The notes below the pieces were generated by a model that was given only the letters and a program-made list of their open reading frames with translations, had not been told where the DNA came from and made no database searches. A stretch of 5,588 nt of DNA from an uncultured Oscillospiraceae bacterium (lineage in GTDB: Bacteria > Bacillota_A > Clostridia > Oscillospirales > Oscillospiraceae): NCBI GenBank assembly GCA_944387745.1, contig CALXGD010000034.1, positions 1 to 5,588 of the forward strand, written 5' to 3'. The position numbers and the translations under genes were made by a program. How positions within the stretch are numbered: the stretch's first letter is position 1; each line of letters opens with the position of its first letter. This document shows, piece after piece, positions 1-4,300 of this stretch.

Positions 1-496
1 CCCAGCCCAGCAGCTCCGCCCCCTTGGAGATCACGTCCCGGGAGCAGCCGGCGGCAAACTTTTTGTCCTTGAACTTCTTTTTCAGGGATTTCAGTTCCAT
101 GTCCGACACGCTCTTGGAGGGGCGCATAAGGGCGGCCGCCCCAATCAGTCCCGTCAGTTCGTCCACCGCAAAGAGCACCTTCTCCATCTGGTGTTCCGGC
201 TCTATGTCTACGCAGTGGCCCCAGCCGTGGCTGGCGGTGGAATGGATGATGGCCTCCTCCACTCCAGCCTGACGCATCAGCTCCTGGGATTTTTTGCAGT
301 GCTCCTCCGGCCAGCGCTCATAGTCCAAATCGTGGAGCAGGCCCACCACGGACCAGAACTCCTTCTCCTCCCCATAGCCCAGCTTGTCCGCAAACCACCC
401 CATCACGTGCTCCACGGTGATGGCGTGGCGGAGGTGGAATTCCTCCTGGTTATACTGCTTCAGCAGGTCCCAGGCCTGCTCTCTTGTGATGGACAT
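1..496 (-). CDS. HD-superfamily predicted metal-dependent hydrolase (C-terminus cut by window edge)
   Basis: Seen: 165 codons from the ATG at 496, then the frame runs off the left end. An AGGAGG at 505-510 lies 8 bases before this ATG and fixes the start. Likely metal ligands of the HD fold are present in order: H24 (LRHAITVEHVM), the H55-D56 pair (GLLHDLDYERWPEEH) and D112 (FAVDELTGLIGAAALMRP). A lysine-rich KKKFKDKKFAAG stretch follows near residue 140. Known: this layout matches the small stand-alone HD hydrolases of the COG2316 type, usually about 185-190 residues, so roughly 20 residues are probably missing here. HD proteins are mostly phosphohydrolases, but the substrate of this subfamily is not established to my knowledge. 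It should be soluble and cytoplasmic: no signal peptide or membrane segment is visible. It lies 69 bases downstream of the cysteine-rich orphan gene on the same strand. I see no convincing promoter in that gap, so co-transcription with degV is likely but not shown. Confidence 0.88.
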   Translation of the reverse strand, partial: MSITREQAWDLLKQYNQEEFHLRHAITVEHVMGWFADKLGYGEEKEFWSVVGLLHDLDYERWPEEHCKKSQELMRQAGVEEAIIHSTASHGWGHCVDIEPEHQMEKVLFAVDELTGLIGAAALMRPSKSVSDMELKSLKKKFKDKKFAAGCSRDVISKGAELLGW

Positions 497-545
497 ATTT
501 GGTTCCTCCTTATTTCTATATGATCCAATCGCTATGGGTCGAAAC

Positions 546-570
546 GGCGGGGGCAAGCCCCCGCCCTACA
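546..570 (-). repeat. GC-rich palindromic intergenic repeat next to a stop codon
   Basis: A perfect 9-base inverted repeat (546-554 against 557-565) with a 2-base centre follows directly after the TAG stop at 566-568. On the minus strand it reads TGTAGGGCGGGGGC-TT-GCCCCCGCC. The stop codon is thus part of the TGTAGGG edge typical of such elements. After the stem only GTTTCG follows, not a real T-run, so it is a poor intrinsic terminator, though it may still stabilise the 3' end of the upstream message. It resembles the palindrome at 5433-5451, which also begins GTAGGGGCGG. I infer that both are members of a dispersed REP/MITE-like family; copy number cannot be judged from one window. Confidence 0.6.
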
Positions 571-955
571 GCACTTCTGTGCCCAGCCCCATTTCCCGGG
601 GAAAAATCAGACGGTCCACCGCGTCTATCTGCCAGCCGATGGCTTGGGCCATACATCGCTGGACCTCCAGCCGTGTGTCAGGGAGATAATACCCCGGCAG
701 CCCGGTGTGGGCCTCCATGGCGCACCTCCAGTCCTCCCGGATGCACTGTGACAGCTCCGCCCGGTTCTCTGGGGTGTGTCCGCCCTCCCGGCACAGATCA
801 ATATTCTTTACAATGGTGTGGCAGAACAGAAAGCACCGGGGCAGCTCCCGCCGGTCGTGCCGCTTGGCATAGCACAGCAGGGCCAGCACCCCCATCTGAA
901 TCCGCTCCAGCTCCTCTGGGGTATAGACCAGCTGATGCACGATGTCGCTCCGCAT
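566..955 (-). CDS. Unrecognised 129-residue cysteine-rich protein, translationally coupled to degV
   Basis: I do not recognise this protein. The chosen start is the ATG at 955, whose A is also the last base of the degV TGA stop (TGATG junction). The frame is open upstream to 1042, but that part overlaps degV and is best read as shadow. The nearest purine-rich GGAGGG is about 17 bases before the ATG, so initiation probably depends on ribosomes finishing degV. The product looks soluble and largely helical, without signal peptide or membrane segment. It has seven cysteines (C28, C41, C45, C55, C71, C78, C101), including a CFLFC pair at 41-45, and several histidines (H33, H46, H60, H83), so metal binding or redox chemistry is conceivable but not shown. 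The C-terminal part is amphipathic (RLEVQRCMAQAIGWQID). It ends in Val-Leu-stop at the edge of a palindromic repeat. The tight overlap suggests a role linked to the DegV protein. Confidence 0.72.
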   Translation of the reverse strand: MRSDIVHQLVYTPEELERIQMGVLALLCYAKRHDRRELPRCFLFCHTIVKNIDLCREGGHTPENRAELSQCIREDWRCAMEAHTGLPGYYLPDTRLEVQRCMAQAIGWQIDAVDRLIFPREMGLGTEVL

Positions 956-1791
956 CAGTAGGCCACTACAATCCCTCCGTCGTTGGCATAGACGGTGGTG
1001 ATGCCCCCGGCCTCTAAGATCAAAATTCTCCCCGCCTGGCACTTTGCCTCTATTTGCTGCTTCACCTGAAAAGCCCGGTCCAGGCAGTTACAGTGGCAGA
1101 TGGCCAGGGTGCGGCCCCTGTGGTTGGGGTCGGCGGCTACGCGGTCCACCAGCTTGTTCAGGGCCTGCTTCATGGACAGGGCCTGGCCCAGCTTGCAGAT
1201 CTCCCCCTCCGGGGTGGCCCCGCACAGGAGCTTGATCTTCAGCGCGCTGGTGACTGCCGCCTGGAGCCGGGTGAGACGCCCGTTCTTCCGCAGGTTTTCC
1301 AGGGACTCCAGCACAAACAGGGTCTGCATCTGGTAGATATACTGCTCCACCTCCCGGACCACCCGCTTGAAGGGCAGTCCAGAGGCGGCCAGCTCCTGAA
1401 TCTTCAAGGCGGCCAGTACCTCTCCGGAGGAGGCGGAACAGGAGTTGAACACATGAACATTCTTCTCCGGCTGCTCCTCCTCCATCAGGGCCCGAGCCTG
1501 CTGGGCGCTGTTGTGGGAACCGCTGAGCAGGGCGGACAGGGTGACGGCGTACACGTCCTCCGCCTCCCCCTGATAGGCGTCCAGATAGGTCTGAGGGGAG
1601 GGGCAGGAGGTGGTCGGGGCCTCTTCGCTCTGCTTCATGGCCCACAGCAGGTCCGCCTGGTCCAGGGTGCTGTCGTCCACAAAGACGCTCCCGTTGACCC
1701 GGATGTTCAGAGGCACCTTGATAAAGCAGGGGTCCTGTAGAATTTGATGGGGCAGGTCACAGCAGCTGTCCACCACAATTTTAAAGCTCAT
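955..1791 (-). CDS. degV: DegV-family fatty-acid-binding protein (FakB-like)
   Basis: DegV/FakB proteins hold one fatty acid in a closed pocket; in Gram-positives several present it to the kinase FakA, giving acyl-phosphate for phospholipid synthesis. Seen in this 278-residue protein (usual length about 280-290): the N-terminal KIVVDSCCDLP, TSCPSP at 61-66 (family TSQPSP), LSALLSGSHNSA at 85-96, SCSASSGE at 117-124, ESLENLRKNGRL at 162-173 and a LKIKLLCGATPEGEI segment at 184-198. T61/S62, S90 and R172 fit carboxylate-pocket positions. The C-terminus is unusual: where most members have AHVGPGALGVAF, this one reads VYANDGGIVVAY, so the conserved His is Tyr268 and GPG is lost. It has eleven cysteines, including CHCNC at 232-236. 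Start: ATG at 1791, with GGAG 9 bases upstream; an in-frame TTG at 1800 abuts that GGAG and is rejected. It is preceded by its own promoter and overlaps the next gene. No fakA is in view. Confidence 0.93.
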   Translation of the reverse strand: MSFKIVVDSCCDLPHQILQDPCFIKVPLNIRVNGSVFVDDSTLDQADLLWAMKQSEEAPTTSCPSPQTYLDAYQGEAEDVYAVTLSALLSGSHNSAQQARALMEEEQPEKNVHVFNSCSASSGEVLAALKIQELAASGLPFKRVVREVEQYIYQMQTLFVLESLENLRKNGRLTRLQAAVTSALKIKLLCGATPEGEICKLGQALSMKQALNKLVDRVAADPNHRGRTLAICHCNCLDRAFQVKQQIEAKCQAGRILILEAGGITTVYANDGGIVVAY

Positions 1792-1829
1792 ACTTCTCAA
1801 CTCCAGACGTGATTTTTAAAACGAAATTA

Positions 1830-1845
1830 ACAGTATCTTTACTGT
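1830..1845. promoter_or_regulatory. Inverted repeat over the degV -10 box, candidate operator
   Basis: ACAGTA and TACTGT form a perfect 6-base inverted repeat separated by TCTT. It covers five of the six bases of the proposed -10 box (1841-1846) and extends to near the expected transcription start. The short arms and position suit a repressor dimer, but the repressor is unknown. The same bases could also form a small hairpin at the very 5' end of the transcript. This is inference from position and symmetry. Confidence 0.4.
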
Positions 1846-1869
1846 ATCACAGACCAGCTAAAATGGCAA
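1841..1869 (-). promoter_or_regulatory. Sigma-A-type promoter for degV and downstream genes
   Basis: On the minus strand TTGCCA (1869-1864, five of six consensus bases) is followed after exactly 17 bases by TACAGT (1846-1841, four of six), with a TGA extended -10 motif directly before it. The start would fall near 1834, giving a leader of about 43 bases before the ATG at 1791. It sits in the AT-rich part of the gap and is the only good promoter I see upstream of degV. Confidence 0.62.
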
Positions 1870-1883
1870 GGGGTAAGGAGAGA

Positions 1884-1923
1884 GAATGGGAAAACGCAGA
1901 GTACAGGAATGTGGAATGGGAAA
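1884..1923. repeat. Pair of 10-base direct repeats upstream of the degV promoter
   Basis: GAATGGGAAA occurs at 1884-1893 and again at 1914-1923, exactly 30 bases apart, with a related GGAAT at 1906-1910. The first copy begins 15 bases upstream of the proposed -35 box of degV. A spacing of about three helical turns would place both copies on one face of the DNA, as for an activator. A chance repeat in purine-rich sequence is equally possible. The rest of the gap from 1924 to 1993 shows nothing I can name. Confidence 0.3.
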
Positions 1924-1993
1924 TCAGGAAGAGCACAGGTCCTCACCCCTGTCCCGTCTAGCGCGGCACCACAGGCCCGGCAAGCCGCACGCA

Positions 1994-2041
1994 CCCCTTC
2001 CGTCACAGTTTCGCCGTGCCACCCCTCCTGTAAAAGGGGAG
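1994..2041. repeat. Dispersed-repeat-like element 3' of trmD with two short stem-loops
   Basis: On the plus strand CCCCTTCCGTCACAGTTTCG is followed by a CGTGCCACC segment and a CCCCT/AGGGG stem (2022-2026 against 2035-2039). A second imperfect stem pairs CACAG with the CGTG side (2004-2018); it folds better on the minus strand, where the mismatch becomes a G-U pair. From memory, closely similar CCGTCACGGC...GCCGTGCCACC sequences recur between genes in Oscillospiraceae. The element lies just after the trmD stop and could protect or end that transcript, but there is no T-run. Confidence 0.45.
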
Positions 2042-2049
2042 TCTGTTCC

Positions 2050-2805
2050 TCAAAACTCTTCCCCTGACTCCTCCCGCAGCTCCGCCAGGAGTTTCTGATC
2101 CGCCTTGGAGGACAGGTCTAGCTTTTGATATAGGTCGGGCCGGCGGCGTTTGGTGCGGAGGATGGACTGCTTCCGCCGCCACTGGTCCACCTTGGCGTGG
2201 TTGCCGGACAAGAGGATGGGGGGCACCGCCCGGCCGTGCCACACCTCGGGCCTGGAGTACTGGGGAGCCTCCAACATTCCGTTCCAGTGGCTCTCGTTCT
2301 CATAGCAGGAGGAGTCGTACAGCACCCCCGCCACCAGGCGGCACACCGCGTCGGCCACCGCCATGGCCGGGATCTCACCGCCGGTCATAACAAACTCCCC
2401 CAGAGAGATCTCCTCGTCCACACACTCCTCGATGAAGCGCTGGTCGATGCCCTCGTAGTGGCCGCACACCAGAATCAGCCGGCTGTAGTCGTCCCGCAGC
2501 CGCCGGGCATCTGCCTGGGTGAACGTCTTGCCCGCAGGGGACATGTAGATGGTGTGAACCCGCTCCCCCGCCTCATCGCAGATATGCTTCCAGCACTGGT
2601 ACAGGGGGTCGGCCTGCATCACCGCCCCCCGGCCGCCGCCGTATGGGTAGTCGTCCACCTGCTTCTGTTTATTTAAGGTATAGTCCCGGATCTGGTGGCA
2701 CTCGATGCGGATGTACCCCCGCTCCTGGCCCCGGCCCAGGACGGACTCGCACAGCATATCTCCCACCACATCAGGGAACAGGGTCATAATATCAATCCAA
2801 TACAT
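2050..2805 (-). CDS. trmD: tRNA (guanine37-N1)-methyltransferase TrmD
   Basis: TrmD transfers a methyl group from S-adenosylmethionine to N1 of G37 next to the anticodon, preventing +1 frameshifts; it is essential in most bacteria and works as a dimer with a trefoil-knot SPOUT fold. Seen in this 251-residue protein (usual 240-250): N-terminal WIDIMTLFPDVVGDML, DDYPYGGGRGAVMQADPLY at 51-69, the cofactor-loop motif VCGHYEGIDQR at 113-123, SLGEFVMTGGEIPAM at 134-148, R156, and YSRPEVW with VPPILLSGNHAKVDQWRR in the C-terminal half. E171 aligns with the catalytic Asp169 of E. coli TrmD; Glu there is, I believe, frequent in clostridia. Start: ATG at 2805, which gives the family-typical N-terminus and has TGAGG about 6 bases upstream; the in-frame ATG at 2817 and the longer open frame are rejected because a strong promoter lies at 2839-2867. 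The usual rimM upstream and rplS downstream are absent. Confidence 0.97.
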   Translation of the reverse strand: MYWIDIMTLFPDVVGDMLCESVLGRGQERGYIRIECHQIRDYTLNKQKQVDDYPYGGGRGAVMQADPLYQCWKHICDEAGERVHTIYMSPAGKTFTQADARRLRDDYSRLILVCGHYEGIDQRFIEECVDEEISLGEFVMTGGEIPAMAVADAVCRLVAGVLYDSSCYENESHWNGMLEAPQYSRPEVWHGRAVPPILLSGNHAKVDQWRRKQSILRTKRRRPDLYQKLDLSSKADQKLLAELREESGEEF

Positions 2806-2838
2806 GGTATGCCTCATTTCTTGCCAAACACTGCTCTG

Positions 2839-2867
2839 ATTATACGAAATTCTCCTCTGTTTTTCAA
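2839..2867 (-). promoter_or_regulatory. Near-consensus sigma-A promoter for trmD
   Basis: On the minus strand TTGAAA (2867-2862) and a perfect TATAAT (2844-2839) are separated by exactly 17 bases. The start would be near 2832, leaving a leader of about 27 bases to the trmD ATG. It is the strongest promoter in the window and shows that trmD can be transcribed independently of the amidase gene upstream. Confidence 0.8.
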
Positions 2868-2987
2868 TGGAGCTTTGAAAGATTTTCCCTCTTCCCATAA
2901 CTCCAGCGGCCGAGGCTAACAGGCCAGAGCAGCCCCGACGCTCCAACACAGATATTCCCCTCTCCTCTCCCCGCGGCAGAAATAGCA

Positions 2988-3015
2988 GCGGCCCCCGGCC
3001 TTCGCCGGAGGCCGC
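2988..3015 (-). terminator. GC-rich hairpin after the omega-amidase gene, weak terminator candidate
   Basis: Six outer base pairs (2988-2993 with 3010-3015), one mismatch and five inner pairs (2995-2999 with 3004-3008) enclose a 4-base loop. The hairpin starts about 34 bases past the amidase stop codon. The downstream side reads TGCTATTTCTG on the minus strand, which is not a true T-run, so factor-independent termination would be inefficient. It could instead be a 3'-end stabiliser or another palindromic repeat. The rest of the 2868-3048 gap, GC-rich in its upper part, shows no gene I can support. Confidence 0.4.
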
Positions 3016-3048
3016 CGGAAGGAAATTACCTCCTGCCCTGCCTCTATG

Positions 3049-3867
3049 CTACAAGTTGTACAGATCAGTCCGCCGGTGCCGCAGCAGCGGGATCTGCTCC
3101 CGCACCGCATCCACTTTTTCCAGGTCCAGCTCCGCGGTCTGATACCCCTCCCGCTCGTCCATCTGACAAAGTACAGCGCCCCAGGGATCCACCACAATGC
3201 TGTGCCCCCAGGAGTGATAGCTGGCGGACAAGTCCCGAGCCGGTGCGGTGCCCACAGCGAAGCACTGTTGAAACATGGCTTGCGCCCGGAACATCAGCTC
3301 CCAGTGGGCCGGTCCGGTGGTCATGTTGAAGGCCGCTGGGACCAGAATCACTTTCGCCCCCCTGAGTACCATCAGCCGCGCCAGCTCCGGGAACCGAAAA
3401 TCATAGCAGACACAGAGGCCCATGCGGCCAAACTCTGTGTCGAACACCGTCACCTCATTGCCCGCCGTCAAGGTGTCAGATTCCTTAAAATACTGTCCGC
3501 CGACCACATTGATGTCAAAGAGATGGGCCTTGCGGTGCTTGGCAATTTGTCTGCCATCGGGGGCAAACACGTAGGCGGTATTATAGACCCCGCCCTCTGC
3601 CCCCCGCTCCGGCATCGAGCCGGCGGAGAGATAGAGGCGATAATCCCGCGCCAGCTCTGAGCACCGGCTCCAAACCCGTCCTCCCTCTTCTTCCCCATAG
3701 AGCGGGAAGTTTTCAGTCTCATAGGGACAGCAGAACATCTCCGGTAGTGCCAGCAGTTGGGCACCCTCCCGAACCGCCTGCTCACAGGCCGCCTCCGCCT
3801 TGGCCAGAGCCTCTTCCTTGTGAACAGGAACCTTCATTTGCGCCTGTAGAATTTTCAACGTACACAT
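3049..3867 (-). CDS. Omega-amidase, Nit2-like carbon-nitrogen hydrolase
   Basis: Predicted to hydrolyse alpha-ketoglutaramate or alpha-ketosuccinamate to the 2-oxo acid and ammonia, recycling products of glutamine and asparagine transaminases in the cytoplasm. The nitrilase-superfamily triad is complete in this 272-residue protein: E43 (LALPEMF), K113 (HRKAHLFDI) and C154 (CVCYDFRFPEL). The C-terminal half, including AAFNMTTGPAHWEL at 178-191, ARDLSASYHSWGHS at 210-223, DPWG at 227-230 and RRTDLYNL at the end, follows mammalian NIT2 unusually closely, which favours omega-amidase over N-carbamoylputrescine amidase or plain nitrilase. Length is normal for the family. Start: ATG at 3867, giving the usual MxTLKIxxAQM beginning with AGGGG 9 bases upstream; the frame is open to 3969, with in-frame ATGs at 3903 and 3957 that would add unconserved Arg/Glu-rich sequence. 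It appears monocistronic, with its own promoter and a structured leader. MtnU-type roles in methionine salvage remain possible. Confidence 0.92.
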   Translation of the reverse strand: MCTLKILQAQMKVPVHKEEALAKAEAACEQAVREGAQLLALPEMFCCPYETENFPLYGEEEGGRVWSRCSELARDYRLYLSAGSMPERGAEGGVYNTAYVFAPDGRQIAKHRKAHLFDINVVGGQYFKESDTLTAGNEVTVFDTEFGRMGLCVCYDFRFPELARLMVLRGAKVILVPAAFNMTTGPAHWELMFRAQAMFQQCFAVGTAPARDLSASYHSWGHSIVVDPWGAVLCQMDEREGYQTAELDLEKVDAVREQIPLLRHRRTDLYNL

Positions 3868-3893
3868 TCTCGCTCGCCCCTTTCTTTCCCTCT

Positions 3894-3951
3894 GCCGGAG
3901 CATAGGACCTATATCTCTCCGGCCATTTTCTTCTTCCTGCCGGTCCGGCAG
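3894..3951 (-). promoter_or_regulatory. Inverted repeats in the leader of the omega-amidase gene
   Basis: The roughly 100-base leader between the proposed start of transcription and the ATG at 3867 contains CTGCCGG/CCGGCAG (3937-3951, one base between the arms) and a perfect 7-base pair GCCGGAG/CTCCGGC (3894-3900 with 3917-3923), whose loop holds ATAGG-A-CCTAT. The lower arm ends about 14 bases before the ribosome site. They could form RNA structure affecting translation, but match no riboswitch class I know, and GC-rich DNA makes short palindromes common. Confidence 0.3.
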
Positions 3952-3973
3952 CCGCCTCATCTCCACCAAGGAT

Positions 3974-4003
3974 AGTATATAGGTGAAATTTACAGAAAGT
4001 CAA
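3974..4003 (-). promoter_or_regulatory. Sigma-A-type promoter for the omega-amidase gene
   Basis: On the minus strand TTGACT (4003-3998, five of six consensus bases) and TATACT (3979-3974, five of six) are separated by 18 bases in an AT-rich stretch. Transcription would start near 3967, giving a leader of about 100 bases. Together with the terminator after ilvC, this separates the amidase from the ilv operon. Confidence 0.72.
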
Positions 4004-4102
4004 TCATTTTCTGCCCTCTTTTAATCACATTATCCTCAAGCTCTCTCTGTGCTCTCGGAGTTTTCCCGTTGGCAGCCCTGCGGCCCTATTTCCCCCATGG
4101 AT

Positions 4103-4189
4103 CTACCTGCCCTGTGGAGCGGAGACCCGCAAAAAATTTAGAGCGCCTTTTGCCGCCGGACCTTTGAGCCAACTGCCCCACTGCTTCAT
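4103..4189 (-). CDS. Possible 28-residue cationic small ORF after ilvC
   Basis: An AGGAGG at 4197-4202 lies 7 bases before an ATG at 4189 that opens 28 codons ending in TAG at 4103. The predicted peptide starts MKQWGSWLKGPAAKGALNFL, carries five Lys/Arg and no acidic residues, and has two tryptophans, so it could be an amphipathic membrane-active or RNA-binding peptide. I do not recognise it. Against it: it starts only 49 bases past the ilvC terminator, no promoter is visible between them, and a short ATG frame after a chance AGGAGG is not rare. The rest of the 3868-4300 stretch holds the amidase leader and promoter, the ilv terminator, and otherwise nothing I can name between 4004 and 4102. 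Confidence 0.3.
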   Translation of the reverse strand: MKQWGSWLKGPAAKGALNFLRVSAPQGR

Positions 4190-4224
4190 CCAGATTCCTC
4201 CTGCCAATCTTTTTCAGAGCTTCG

Positions 4225-4273
4225 CCTGAAAACAAAGCGGCGGGCACCCGGTCTTAATCCCGAGTGCCCGCCG
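4225..4273 (-). terminator. Intrinsic terminator of the ilv operon
   Basis: A 10-base perfect GC-rich stem (4238-4247 with 4264-4273) is extended on the minus strand by a G-U pair and three more pairs around an 8-base GATTAAGA loop. It is followed by CTTTGTTTTC, a clear T-rich tract, and begins 28 bases after the ilvC stop. On the plus strand the stem is followed by TTTTTG, so it could also stop transcription from the other direction, although no plus-strand gene is seen here. Confidence 0.88.
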
Positions 4274-4300
4274 TTTTTGTGGTTGGGTTTCGCGCAGCGA

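Noticed and set aside
497..545. Possible promoter for the HD hydrolase gene (TATAGA at 515-520)
   Set aside because: Its start point would fall within the AGGAGG ribosome site, and the -35 region matches poorly (TTCGAC).
956..1042. Upstream extension of the orphan gene by 29 codons
   Set aside because: It overlaps well-conserved degV coding sequence. The ATG at 955 forms a standard TGATG coupling junction.
1054..1740. Plus-strand open frame of 228 codons opposite degV
   Set aside because: Mirror of the degV reading frame with leucine/glycine/valine-rich composition and no motifs.
1886..2098. Plus-strand open frame of 70 codons with a GGAG shortly before its ATG
   Set aside because: It crosses the dispersed-repeat element and runs into the 3' end of trmD on the other strand. 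Its Pro/Arg-rich translation is typical of repeat-derived false proteins, and no good plus-strand promoter is present.
2197..2676. Plus-strand open frame of 159 codons opposite trmD
   Set aside because: Antisense shadow of trmD; the translation has no recognisable motif.
2806..2949. N-terminal extension of TrmD by up to 48 codons
   Set aside because: A strong promoter lies inside it, and TrmD proteins normally begin near the WIDIMTLFP segment.
3046..3660. Plus-strand open frame of 204 codons opposite the omega-amidase gene
   Set aside because: Shadow of a gene with a complete catalytic triad; no ribosome site or recognisable domain.
4037..4096. A second short minus-strand frame, starting at the ATG at 4096
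   Set aside because: About 20 codons, no well-placed ribosome site, and no feature of interest in the translation.
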